A stretch of DNA of 64,000 bases, taken from assembly GCA_050180895.1 (NCBI GenBank), contig JBFXDS010000002.1, positions 310,001 through 374,000 of the forward strand, in the 5' to 3' direction. Shown piece after piece: positions 36,986 to 44,987 of the stretch; the first letter of the stretch is position 1; the number at the start of each line of letters is the position of its first letter. Below the pieces are notes generated by a model, which made no database searches, was not told the origin of the DNA, and saw only the letters and a list, made by a program, of their open reading frames with translations. A program made the translations under genes and the position numbers. This stretch comes from JBGPEQ01 sp050180895. Its GTDB lineage: Bacteria > Pseudomonadota > Alphaproteobacteria > Dongiales > Dongiaceae.

Positions 36986-37180
36986 CTAGCCGACCACGTC
37001 CGCAGCCGCCTTCCTGATCGATCGGATATGGTCGAGGACCTGCGACCGCTCGCGGGCCATCTCGTGGCCGCAGGCGGGACATTCGAGCGTCGCGATCTCA
37101 CGCAGCCGGCCGAACGAGGTCTGGATCCGGTTGCTGCATTCGCCGCAGGCGATCAGAATCGGTTCGTCGTCTTCGGACAT
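36986..37180 (-). CDS. Small zinc-ribbon-like protein (four Cys)
   Basis: A 64-residue protein with two cysteine pairs: ACGECSNRIQ and ECPACGHEMA, spaced as in a zinc ribbon, followed by a short helical tail (VLDHIRSIRKAA). It probably binds zinc; function unknown. The start at MSEDDEPILI is chosen because GAGAG precedes it, while a longer reading begins ten codons earlier. It is one of three small Cys-pair proteins in this islet. Confidence 0.6.
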   Translation of the reverse strand: MSEDDEPILIACGECSNRIQTSFGRLREIATLECPACGHEMARERSQVLDHIRSIRKAAADVVG

Positions 37181-37190
37181 GCGCAGTCTC

Positions 37191-37637
37191 TCAGGGTTTC
37201 GGTGACGCATGACGGTCGGCCTCCGTCCCGTTGATCACCGGGCGGCCGGCGGCTATGTGCTCGGCGATGCGCGCCTCCCTTATCCGCGCGGCTTCGCCGC
37301 GGCTCAGGTCCCAGGCGATTTGCGTCTGGACCAGTTCGTCCGGCGCCCGATCGACCAGCCACTCCTTCAACCGGGCATGCTCGGCAACCGACAGATCAGG
37401 CGCGCGCATTCGACCCAGCTTGATCAGGTCCAGCTGGTTGCGTCCACGCGACATCAGCACGAAGACTTCGCCCGTCGGCGCGTGCGCGATTTCCCGGACA
37501 CTGAGCTCGCCCCAGGTGCCGGCTTCCCGGCGGGCCTTGTCGTTGGCCAGCCGCAGCTCCCGCAGCTTGGCAACCTTCGCCTCCTCATCGAGCGCGGCCT
37601 TCCGGGAGGGCATGTTAGTGAACAAGGCTTTGGCCAT
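37191..37637 (-). CDS. Hypothetical protein (MAKALFTNMPSRKAAL type)
   Basis: A 148-residue cytoplasmic protein with no recognised domain. The N-terminal half is helical and charged (MPSRKAALDEEAKVAKLREL, LANDKARREAG), the middle is beta-like (EVFVLMSRGRNQLDLIKLG) and the C-terminal half again helical (AEHARLKEWLVDRAPDELV; EAARIREARIAEHIAAGRPV). The opening recalls short alphaproteobacterial proteins of unknown function. The ATG giving MAKALF has a purine-rich leader (GAGAGAGG). It lies 10 bp upstream of the zinc-ribbon gene. Confidence 0.65.
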   Translation of the reverse strand: MAKALFTNMPSRKAALDEEAKVAKLRELRLANDKARREAGTWGELSVREIAHAPTGEVFVLMSRGRNQLDLIKLGRMRAPDLSVAEHARLKEWLVDRAPDELVQTQIAWDLSRGEAARIREARIAEHIAAGRPVINGTEADRHASPKP

Positions 37638-37744
37638 ATGGTCTCGGTCCTCTCTCAATACCGCTCCTGTGCGGGGAGCAATCACGCGGGATCAGTCGGC
37701 CGACGGGCCCTTTGTGCCCACTACCGCCGCCAGGGAATGCAATG

Positions 37745-37933
37745 TCAGGATTTCGCGGCCTCCCCCTCCCGTGGGGAAGGGACTAACCTGACCACGTTGC
37801 TTGCCGGCGATCGCGGCAGGTCGATCGAGGTCACCTTTGCGCATCGGACGCACTCGACGTCGAGGCTCTCGGAGATCGCACGCGGAATCCGGAATGCGGT
37901 TCCGCCGCAACGCGGGCATACGAGTGGCGCCAC
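37745..37933 (-). CDS. Small zinc-ribbon-like protein
   Basis: A 62-residue protein with CPRCGG near the N-terminus and CVRCAKVTSID in the middle, giving two CxxC knuckles in a zinc-ribbon arrangement, then a basic, proline-containing tail. It starts with GTG (MAPLVCPRCGG). No function can be assigned. It follows the 55-residue Cys-pair protein on the same strand by 18 bp. Confidence 0.55.
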   Translation of the reverse strand: MAPLVCPRCGGTAFRIPRAISESLDVECVRCAKVTSIDLPRSPASNVVRLVPSPREGEAAKS

Positions 37934-37951
37934 TGTCGTCCCCCTCCCGCT

Positions 37952-38119
37952 CTAGGACGTCCATGCCAGATGATCGATGCCTTCGACCTCCGATTTCGGA
38001 TCGGCGGGATGGACCAATAGCACCTTTCGGCAAGTCGTGCATTCGAGCCTCTCGTTCCTGCCGTTCTCAGGCAGAAATCGAAAGGTGCCGGCGCCGCAAT
38101 GAGGACAGAGAAGCTTCAT
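37952..38119 (-). CDS. Small zinc-ribbon-like protein of 55 residues
   Basis: A 55-residue reading frame starting MKLLCPHCGAGTFRF and containing CTTCRKVLLVHP, so again two CxxC knuckles. GGGAGAG lies 4 nt before the ATG, which is good support for translation. It ends VEGIDHLAWTS. Its layout parallels the neighbouring 62-residue protein, suggesting duplication and divergence. Function unknown. Confidence 0.6.
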   Translation of the reverse strand: MKLLCPHCGAGTFRFLPENGRNERLECTTCRKVLLVHPADPKSEVEGIDHLAWTS

Positions 38120-38342
38120 GGAACTCTCCCGAGCCGGTCAGCGGCGCTCAAGCGCGCAGCTGCATTACAGGCGGGAGTTTGTTGATACGAGATCCGTATC
38201 CTGCGGCCTTGCTGCCGCCGCGCTCAAGGGACGAGCGTGCTCAGGTTCTTATCCGAGCTTCCGACTGATGGCCGATATAGAGCATGAATACGCCGGTGAG
38301 TCATGGCAATTCGATCGACAGCATCGCGCAGTAGCGCGGCGG

Positions 38343-38621
38343 TCAGGCAGCCCGAACCCCGAACGACGCCGTTGAGGATCGCGACCCCGTGGCCAGCGGC
38401 GCGCCGATGACGAATCCGTGCCAGACGGCATTGTGATGGGGCAGCTGGTGCCAGAAGCGGAAGAGGACGCCGAAGCTATATGGCGGGCAACCGATACCCA
38501 GCAGAATGATGGACGGTAGTGATACGGCTTGAAAGAGCGGCGCAAGCACCACCAGGGTGGTCCAGCCAAGCACTAGGTAGAGCACGATGGAAATTCCCTC
38601 GAACCGGCGCGGGCGGAGCAT
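38343..38621 (-). pseudogene. Truncated hemolysin III / PAQR-family remnant
   Basis: The 92-residue frame matches only the C-terminal part of hemolysin III (PAQR-type membrane proteins, normally about 200 residues). Recognisable parts are the helix VLYLVLGWTTLVVLAPL, then PPYSFGVLFRFWHQLPHHNA and VWHGFVIGA, which carry the conserved late His residues. The first several membrane helices are missing and no matching sequence lies upstream. After VIGAPLATG the sequence turns into unrelated text, so the 3' end is also damaged. It is probably a dead gene fragment in the islet. Confidence 0.7.
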
Positions 38622-38651
38622 CGGTCGTCGTCAGACGCTGCATCGCATTTT

Positions 38652-38726
38652 TCAGCTTACGGAGTAGGCAAGTGCGGAAACGGCGATGAGGAGACCGAGC
38701 GCAGCCAGCAGAATGATATTCTGCAC
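38652..38726 (-). CDS. Possible 24-residue membrane miniprotein
   Basis: From a GTG the frame reads MQNIILLAALGLLIAVSALA then YSVS and stops. It would be a single membrane-spanning helix. GGAG lies 8 nt upstream. Very short hydrophobic frames arise by chance, so this is tentative. Confidence 0.25.
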   Translation of the reverse strand: MQNIILLAALGLLIAVSALAYSVS

Positions 38727-38998
38727 GTGGAGGACTCCGATATCGTTTGATGAGGGGCGACCATGCGCCCCAATCGCTCTAGTGTCGATCTTTATCGCAG
38801 ACGGGCCGACGACGAGCCGCCCAGATGCCCGACACGATCCGTCAGAACTGGTTGAAGCGCGGAGCGCCGTGATTCTGCATCGGGGGGCGGTCGGAACCTC
38901 GTGTCGCTGAGGCTTCTCAACATCGGAGACGAAGGGCTACCGGGCCGGCACCTGTACCGCCGGCGGTGACGACATGAGCGGCCGCGCCCACGTTCATC

Positions 38999-39340
38999 CT
39001 ACTGCGGAGCTGCGCACTCCTCTTCGATTACTTCAAGCACTATGGCTTCGACATCGTGTGTCGAGAGGTCTGCTTGTTTCTTTCGGTCCTCTATCTTCCA
39101 TGTCACGTAGTCAAATCCCTCGGGCGCCTCATCGACCTCCAGTATAGGTTCAAACAACATCCGTACGCACTCTGCTTTGGATGCTTCATTGTTTTTGTCG
39201 TAGCCTAGGAAGATTCCATACGCTGTATCTTCGACAAGACCGAGTTGGTCCTGCTCGGATAGTTGTTCGTACTCCGTGATAGTGGTGGCAAGGGTTACGG
39301 ACGGTAGCGCTAAGAGGGAGATGAGAAACACGGCTCGCAT
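38999..39340 (-). CDS. Small secreted hypothetical protein of atypical composition
   Basis: A 113-residue protein with a signal peptide (MRAVFLISLLALPSVTLATT, cleavage near residue 19). The mature part is acidic and has two cysteines (KAECVRMLF and EEECAAPQ) that may form a disulfide. AYGIFLGYDKNNEASKAECV vaguely recalls Rap1a-type immunity proteins, but the match is too weak to assign. Codon use is visibly less GC-rich than the flanking core genes, which supports horizontal acquisition with the islet. Confidence 0.6.
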   Translation of the reverse strand: MRAVFLISLLALPSVTLATTITEYEQLSEQDQLGLVEDTAYGIFLGYDKNNEASKAECVRMLFEPILEVDEAPEGFDYVTWKIEDRKKQADLSTHDVEAIVLEVIEEECAAPQ

Positions 39341-39648
39341 GGTCGCCCTGTCTTTCTCGTTGTTGTTGTCGAACAGTACGAACCTCTAGTCTGCAATTCA
39401 GCGCCGCCCATGCGCAAGTCGGGCCGAAGGCCGGACGATGAGGGCAATGCCCAAATCCGAGAATTGATCACAACCACCAAGCCGTCGAAGCTCCAATTTA
39501 TGAGGCAGCACCGGGAGTCCAGATCCTGATGGTTGACGGTCTGTTAACCAACCACGTGGGATGGTGTATGCCGAAACTCAAAATTTCGGACACGGTGTGA
39601 ACACTTCTAGAGATGGACGAAAAACGCCCCGTAAGTAATTGGTTTATT
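39341..39648. other. Non-coding stretch downstream of tRNA-Cys
   Basis: About 300 bp without a convincing gene. It is AT-rich compared with the rest of the window and contains no recognisable promoter or repeat. Short frames reading into the tRNA give the text FDSGPGL, a common artefact of translating a tRNA 3' end. Confidence 0.6.
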
Positions 39649-39722
39649 TGGAGGCCCGGGCCGGAATCGAACCGACGTACGGGGATTTGCAGTCCCCTGC
39701 ATGGCCACTCTGCCACCGGGCC
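39649..39722 (-). tRNA. tRNA-Cys (anticodon GCA)
   Basis: The minus strand folds as a 74-nt tRNA: acceptor GGCCCGG pairs with CCGGGCC, a D arm follows (GGCAGAGTGGCC), the anticodon stem-loop GGGGACTGCAAATCCCC presents GCA, and the T arm contains GGTTCGATTCC. The CCA end is encoded. Its 3' half is duplicated in degenerate form at the far end of the islet. Confidence 0.97.
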
Positions 39723-39900
39723 AGTCGCCGGCGGACCGCCGGGTGTGACATGAGGGGCGAGTTATAGGCACCGCCCTCCTGGGGGGTCAAGGCAGGCGAA
39801 GGCGGCGACCTCTGTCGATTGTCGTCGTCGCCTCCGGTGAGTATAACGCATCGCGCCGACCCGAGACCGGGTAGACCGATGGCCGCAGAAAGGGGTGCGG

Positions 39901-40551
39901 ATGGACTACGTCACAGCGCGCCGCAACATGGTCGAGAGCCAGCTTCGCCCCAACAAGGTGACGAGCCAAGCCGTTCTCGACGCCCTCGCCGCGGTGCCGC
40001 GCGAATTGTACGTCCCGGAGCCCCTGCGGGGCGTGGCCTATGTCGACGAAGACATCCCTCTCGGCGACGGTCGCTTCCTGATGGAGCCGATGATCCTTGC
40101 CCGCCTCGTCCAGCTGGCCGCCGTGCAGCCGGGCGACGCGGTCCTGGTGGTCGGGTCGGGCACCGGCTATGGCGCCGCCATAGTGAGCCGGTTGGCGAAC
40201 CGTGTCGTGGCGTTGGAAAGCGACCGCGGGTTGGCGCAGTCCGCGGCGGAAAACCTGAAGGCGGCGGGTGCGGCCAATGTCGCGGTGATCGAAGGCCCGT
40301 TGCCCGCAGGAGCGCCGCAGCTGGCGCCGTTCGACGTCGTTTTCTTCGAGGGGTCGGTCGATGCCGTGCCGCCGGCCGTTGTCGAGCAGTTGGCGAATGG
40401 CGGCCGGTTGGTGGCGGTTGTGAACCAGGACGGCATCGGCCGGGCCACGCTGATGACTCGGCGCGCCGGCGTCGTCGCCGGCCGCGTCGCCTTCGACGCG
40501 GCGGTTCCGCGCCTTCCAGGCTTCGAAAAGGTTGCCGCCTTCGTTTTTTGA
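39901..40551 (+). CDS. Protein-L-isoaspartate O-methyltransferase-like protein
   Basis: A 216-residue SAM-dependent methyltransferase of the PCMT family. It has the family opening RRNMVESQLRPNKVTSQAVL, then ELYVPEPLRGVAYVDEDIPL and a SAM motif in modified form (VLVVGSGTGYGAAIVSRL; a canonical Pcm has Gly/Cys-rich VLEIGTGSGY). This is the alphaproteobacterial paralogue usually found near tolC, DUF2497 and valS; a second, more canonical Pcm lies near the end of the window. AAGGGG precedes the ATG. Enzymatic repair activity is uncertain for this subgroup. Confidence 0.85.
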   Translation: MDYVTARRNMVESQLRPNKVTSQAVLDALAAVPRELYVPEPLRGVAYVDEDIPLGDGRFLMEPMILARLVQLAAVQPGDAVLVVGSGTGYGAAIVSRLANRVVALESDRGLAQSAAENLKAAGAANVAVIEGPLPAGAPQLAPFDVVFFEGSVDAVPPAVVEQLANGGRLVAVVNQDGIGRATLMTRRAGVVAGRVAFDAAVPRLPGFEKVAAFVF

Positions 40552-40671
40552 GCCGGCGTGGACGCGACGGACCCGGCTTGGGTTGACGTGTCCGGGGCCC
40601 GGCTCTAGTGGTAGGATCGCATCCATAGTGGACGCCGCACCATCCGACCGGTGCATGTGGGACGACGAGCG

Positions 40672-41466
40672 ATGAACCAGTCCCGAACCGAACCCGGCCA
40701 ATCGATGGAGGAGATTCTGGCCTCCATCCGACGCATTATTGCGGAGGGAGAACGGGAGGCTCAGGAAGCCGGCGGACAGGGCGAGGGCTCCGAAACGGCT
40801 GCCGCGGCTCGATCGGAGCCAGCCACCGGGTCGAACGCCGCCGAGGCGGGCCAGACAGAGGTTCTCGTGCTGACCGAGATGGTGCAGGACGACGGCAGCG
40901 TCGTCAGCCTGCCGCCCGCGCCGGCGGGTGAGGAGCCGCAGGATGTCGGGCCAGACGAGAGTCCTCCGGCCGCCTTCCCCGGCGAAGGGACGTCATCCAT
41001 AGCGGCGGCAGTCGCGATCGAGACCGTCCGCGCGGAATCCGCCGCCGAGATTTTCGCCCATATCTCCGCGGCGGTCGCCTCCGACCTGCCGACCGCGACT
41101 GGTCCAGCGCCGAGCGTGGATCGGGCCGCGCCGCCGGAATCCCCGGAGCCGGAGAGACCATCGACTCCAACGCCATCGACAGACAAGACAGACAAAGAGA
41201 GGATCCCCGTGTCAGCCGAAGGTTCCAAGAAGCCAGACCTGGTTTCTGAAGAGGCATTGGCCGCTTCCACCGCCGCACTCTCGCAGCTCGCGCACAGCGT
41301 GAGCCGCACGCGTGAACCCACCCCGGGTCAGTCGAAGACCGTGGAGGAACTGGTCCGCGAGGCCGTCGAGCCCATGCTCAAGCAGTGGCTCGATACCAAC
41401 CTTCCGCGCATCGTCGAGCGCATGGTCCGCGAAGCCATCGACCGTGTAGTTCGCCGCGTGGAATAG
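40672..41466 (+). CDS. popZ: PopZ-like pole-organising protein (DUF2497)
   Basis: A 264-residue protein with PopZ architecture. The short N-terminal helix SMEEILASIRRIIAEGERE (residues 12-30) is the partner-binding element, the middle (about 40-200) is acidic, Pro/Ala-rich and disordered, and the C-terminal oligomerisation helices read VEELVREAVEPMLKQWLDTN and LPRIVERMVREAIDRVVRRV. In Caulobacter, PopZ forms a polar network that anchors the chromosome origin. The ATG is chosen over a GTG seven codons earlier. It lies just upstream of valS, as in many alphaproteobacteria. Confidence 0.85.
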   Translation: MNQSRTEPGQSMEEILASIRRIIAEGEREAQEAGGQGEGSETAAAARSEPATGSNAAEAGQTEVLVLTEMVQDDGSVVSLPPAPAGEEPQDVGPDESPPAAFPGEGTSSIAAAVAIETVRAESAAEIFAHISAAVASDLPTATGPAPSVDRAAPPESPEPERPSTPTPSTDKTDKERIPVSAEGSKKPDLVSEEALAASTAALSQLAHSVSRTREPTPGQSKTVEELVREAVEPMLKQWLDTNLPRIVERMVREAIDRVVRRVE

Positions 41467-41551
41467 CGGCGCTTCGGACGACGGTGGCAGCGCCCCGCTT
41501 CGGCAGTCGGCGGACCCCGGCGCGCAGCAGACCCGACGCAAGGACCCGGGA

Positions 41552-44239
41552 ATGATGGAGAAGACGTTTCGGCCCGCCGAGGTCGAAGCCAAGCACTATG
41601 CGCGCTGGGAACAGTCCGGCGCGTTCGCCGCGCATGTCGATTCGGCGGCGCCGCCTTACGTCATCATGATCCCGCCGCCCAACGTCACCGGCAGCCTCCA
41701 TATGGGGCACGCCCTGACATTCACGCTGCAGGACATCCTCATCCGCTATCACCGCATGCGCGGCTACGACGCGCTGTGGCAGCCCGGCACCGATCATGCG
41801 GGCATCGCGACCCAGGCGGTAGTCGAGCGCCAGCTGGCGGCGCAGGGGATCGTGCTCGACCGCCCGAACGCGGCAAAGGCCGGCGGCACCAACGTCGCGA
41901 CGATCGGGCGCGCGGCCTTCATCGAGAAGGTCTGGGAATGGAAGGCGGAGTCCGGCGGCACGATCACGCGGCAGCTGCGCCGGCTCGGCGCCTCGCTCGA
42001 CTGGTCGCGCGAGCGCTTCACCATGGACGAAGGGCTGTCGCACGCCGTGCGCAAGGTCTTCGTCGACCTCTACAAGCAGGGCCTGATCTACCGCGACCAG
42101 CGCCTGGTGAACTGGGACCCGAAGCTGCACACGGCGATCTCCGACCTCGAGGTGCAGAACCCGGAGGTGAAGGGTCACCTCTGGCACATCCGCTACCCCA
42201 TCGAGGGCGAGCCCGGGCGGCACATCGTCGTGGCCACGACGCGGCCGGAGACGATGCTGGGCGACACCGCCGTGGCCGTGCATCCCGACGATGCGCGCTA
42301 CCGCGACCTCGTCGGCAAGAGGGTGGTCCTGCCCCTCGTCGGCCGCGAGATCCCGATCATCGCCGACAGCTACGCCGATCCGGAGACCGGCAGCGGCGCG
42401 GTGAAGATCACGCCGGCCCACGACTTCAACGATTTCGAGGTCGGCCGGCGGCACGACCTCCCGCGCATCAACATCTTCGACAAGAGCGCCCGTCTCAACG
42501 ACAACGCGCCGCCGGCCTATCGCGGCCTCGACCGCGACGAGGCGCGCAGGCGCGTGGTGGCCGACCTGGAGGCGCAGGGGTTCATCGAGAAGATCGAGCC
42601 GCATACCCATAAGGTCCCGCATGGCGACCGCGGCAACGTGCCGATCGAGCCCTGGCTGACGGACCAGTGGTACGTGGACGCCAAGACCCTGGCTGCGCCC
42701 GCCATCAAGGCGGTGGAGGAGGGCCGCACCCGCTTCGTGCCGGAGCTGTGGGCCAAGACCTATTTCGAGTGGATGCGCAACATCGAGCCCTGGTGCATCT
42801 CGCGCCAGATCTGGTGGGGCCACCAGATTCCCGCCTGGTACGGCCCGGACGGCGCGATCTTCGTCGAAATGAGCGAGGACGAGGCTGCCGACGCCGCGGC
42901 CAGGCACTACGGCAAGCCGGTGCCGCTGCGTCGCGACGAGGACGTGCTCGACACCTGGTTTTCTTCCGGACTCTGGCCCTTTTCGACCCTCGGCTGGCCG
43001 GAGCGGACGCCCGAGCTGGCGCGCTACTACCCCGGCGACGTGCTCGTCACCGGCTTCGACATCATCTTCTTCTGGGTCGCCCGCATGATGATGCTGGGCC
43101 TCCACTTCATGGGCGACGTGCCGTTCCGCACCGTCTACATCCACGCCCTCGTGCGCGACGAGCGCGGGCAGAAGATGTCGAAGTTCAAGGGCAACATCCT
43201 CGACCCGCTCGGCCTCATCGACGAGTACGGCTGCGACGCCCTGCGCTTCACTCTGGCATCGCAGGCGACGCCGGGACGCGACATCAAGTTCTCGGAATCG
43301 CGCGTCGAGAGCAACCGCAACTTCGCCACCAAGCTGTGGAACGCGACCCGCTACTGCCTGCTGAACGAGTGCGCCATCGACCCGCGGTTCGATCCGAACG
43401 CGTGCGCCCAGACGGTCAACCGGTGGATCATCGGCCGCGTCGTCGACGCCGCGCGCAAGGTGGAGGCGGCGCTCGCCGACTATCGCTTCAACGACGCGGC
43501 CAACGCGCTCTACCACTTCACCTGGGGCGAGTTCTGCGACTGGTACATCGAGTTCACCAAGCCGATCCTGACCGGCGCCGACGAGGCCGCGAAGGCCGAG
43601 ACGCGCGCCGCCGCGGCCTGGACCTTGAGCCGGCTTCTGCATCTGCTGCATCCGATCATGCCCTTTCTCACCGAGGAGCTTCACGAGCAGGTCGGCGGCG
43701 CCGGCGAGATGCTGATAACCTCTCCCTGGCCGACTCATGAGGGCCTGCAGAGCGACGCCGCGGCCGCGGCGGAGATGGACTGGGTGATCCGGCTGATCTC
43801 GGAAGTCCGCGGCGTGCGCGCCGAGATGAACGTGCCGCCGGCGGCGCAGCTGAAGATGCTGATGCGCGACGCGTCGCCGGCCACGCAGTCCCGGCTACAG
43901 ACCCACCTGGAGCTGATCCGCCGCCTCGCCCGGCTGGACGACGTGACCGTGGACGGGGCGGTATCGGCCGACGGTGCCGTCCAGCTCGTCGTCGACGAAG
44001 CCACGGTCATGCTGCCGCTGGCCGACGTCGTCGATATCGGCAAGGAGCGCGCCCGCCTGACCCGGGATATCGACAAGCAGGCAGGCGAGGCCGCCAGGAT
44101 CGAGGGCAAGCTGGGCAACGCCCAGTTCGTCGCCAAGGCGCCGCCGGAGGTGATCGAGGAGCAGCGCGAGCGCCTGGAGGAGCTGCGGCAGACCGTCGCG
44201 AAGCTCACGACCGCGAGAAACCGACTGTCGCCGATCTGA
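41552..44239 (+). CDS. valS: Valyl-tRNA synthetase
   Basis: An 895-residue class I synthetase. The HIGH motif is PPPNVTGSLHMGHALTFTLQ, the CP1 editing domain follows (TTRPETMLGDTAVAVHP), then WFSSGLWPFSTLGWP and the second signature QKMSKFKGNILDPLGL. The fifth residue of KMSKS is Phe here, an unusual change in a motif that contacts ATP. The C-terminal coiled-coil arm (ERARLTRDIDKQAGEAARIE) is intact. Everything else is full length, so it should be the functional enzyme unless the Phe codon is a sequencing error. Confidence 0.96.
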   Translation: MMEKTFRPAEVEAKHYARWEQSGAFAAHVDSAAPPYVIMIPPPNVTGSLHMGHALTFTLQDILIRYHRMRGYDALWQPGTDHAGIATQAVVERQLAAQGIVLDRPNAAKAGGTNVATIGRAAFIEKVWEWKAESGGTITRQLRRLGASLDWSRERFTMDEGLSHAVRKVFVDLYKQGLIYRDQRLVNWDPKLHTAISDLEVQNPEVKGHLWHIRYPIEGEPGRHIVVATTRPETMLGDTAVAVHPDDARYRDLVGKRVVLPLVGREIPIIADSYADPETGSGAVKITPAHDFNDFEVGRRHDLPRINIFDKSARLNDNAPPAYRGLDRDEARRRVVADLEAQGFIEKIEPHTHKVPHGDRGNVPIEPWLTDQWYVDAKTLAAPAIKAVEEGRTRFVPELWAKTYFEWMRNIEPWCISRQIWWGHQIPAWYGPDGAIFVEMSEDEAADAAARHYGKPVPLRRDEDVLDTWFSSGLWPFSTLGWPERTPELARYYPGDVLVTGFDIIFFWVARMMMLGLHFMGDVPFRTVYIHALVRDERGQKMSKFKGNILDPLGLIDEYGCDALRFTLASQATPGRDIKFSESRVESNRNFATKLWNATRYCLLNECAIDPRFDPNACAQTVNRWIIGRVVDAARKVEAALADYRFNDAANALYHFTWGEFCDWYIEFTKPILTGADEAAKAETRAAAAWTLSRLLHLLHPIMPFLTEELHEQVGGAGEMLITSPWPTHEGLQSDAAAAAEMDWVIRLISEVRGVRAEMNVPPAAQLKMLMRDASPATQSRLQTHLELIRRLARLDDVTVDGAVSADGAVQLVVDEATVMLPLADVVDIGKERARLTRDIDKQAGEAARIEGKLGNAQFVAKAPPEVIEEQRERLEELRQTVAKLTTARNRLSPI

Positions 44240-44282
44240 GCCGCTGCTTTACCCGCACCAGCTCCTTGGCGGAGAATAGCGC

Positions 44283-44912
44283 ATGCGATTGCGAAACTGG
44301 CTGCCGTCGATCGCCTGCTGCGCGGCGCTGGCGCTCGACGGTGCCCCGAGCATCGCCGCTCCGTTGTCCACCGCCGGCATCACCTTCAGCGACGAGCTTG
44401 GCGGCTTCACGATCCGAAGCGTCTCCGGGACCGGCTCGCTCGTCGATCCGATCGTCGTGGTCGAGGAGATCACCGGCCCCCAGGAAGCCGTCCTCGTCAT
44501 CACCGGATTCTCGGCGGCCTTCGGGAACCGCATCGGCACGCATCATCTCACCGGCTTTGCGCTCCGCAAGATCGTGACCAATCGCACGGAGGATGTCTGG
44601 AATCTGTTCGAGCTGGAGCTGCGCGAGACGCTGGCGCATCAGAGTCCCTACAGCGACGGGCTTTCCTTCGGCCAGGCCTCGAGCGTCGGGCGGCCGTTCC
44701 GCTCCGACGTCTTTGCCAGCCATCGCGACGTCGACGAGCCGCTCGACTCCGTCGCCTTCAGCGACGGCGCCGTGCAGCCCGGCGAGACCGTCACCTTCGA
44801 TCTGATCGTCACCGATACCTCGCCGATCTCCCCCTTCCTGCTGCTGCAGCAGCCGACGCAGATCGTCGCGGCCGCGCCGCGCGCGATTGCGGCCCGCCCC
44901 GAGGCCAGATGA
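44283..44912 (+). CDS. Secreted hypothetical protein
   Basis: A 209-residue protein with a signal peptide (residues 1-25, LALDGAPSIAAP) and a beta-rich mature part (STAGITFSDELGGFTIRSVS; VLVITGFSAAFGNRIG; GAVQPGETVTFDLIVTDTSP). The layout suggests an immunoglobulin-like or jelly-roll fold, but no family is recognised. GGAG lies 8 nt before the ATG. It stands between valS and ilvD on the same strand and no partner is evident. Confidence 0.75.
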   Translation: MRLRNWLPSIACCAALALDGAPSIAAPLSTAGITFSDELGGFTIRSVSGTGSLVDPIVVVEEITGPQEAVLVITGFSAAFGNRIGTHHLTGFALRKIVTNRTEDVWNLFELELRETLAHQSPYSDGLSFGQASSVGRPFRSDVFASHRDVDEPLDSVAFSDGAVQPGETVTFDLIVTDTSPISPFLLLQQPTQIVAAAPRAIAARPEAR

Positions 44913-44987
44913 AAACGGGGTGGAGGGAAGCGAAGGGCGCCGCTATGCTCGGCGCGCCGAAAGCCTGAATTCCCGAGGAATATCCGC

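Larger units (their letters stand above)
36205..39692. mobile_element. Small tRNA-Cys-flanked genomic islet, probably a decayed integrative element
   Basis: The islet runs from a degenerate copy of the tRNA-Cys 3' half to the intact tRNA-Cys gene, the two forming direct repeats of 44 bp with 38 matches. It holds only short genes: six small proteins, a truncated hemolysin III, and a secreted protein of less GC-rich composition. No integrase or transposase is visible, so it looks like a remnant. It separates tolC from the housekeeping run that begins with a PCMT-like gene. Confidence 0.6.

Noticed and set aside
38750..38998. Search for the missing N-terminal half of hemolysin III upstream of the fragment
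   Set aside because: No membrane helices or PAQR motifs appear in any minus-strand frame there.
41378..43738. A 786-codon open frame antisense to valS, and similar long antisense frames (for example 12946-15633 and 23828-25540)
   Set aside because: They are GC-driven shadows of strong coding genes, with Arg/Ala/Gly/His-rich text and no family resemblance.
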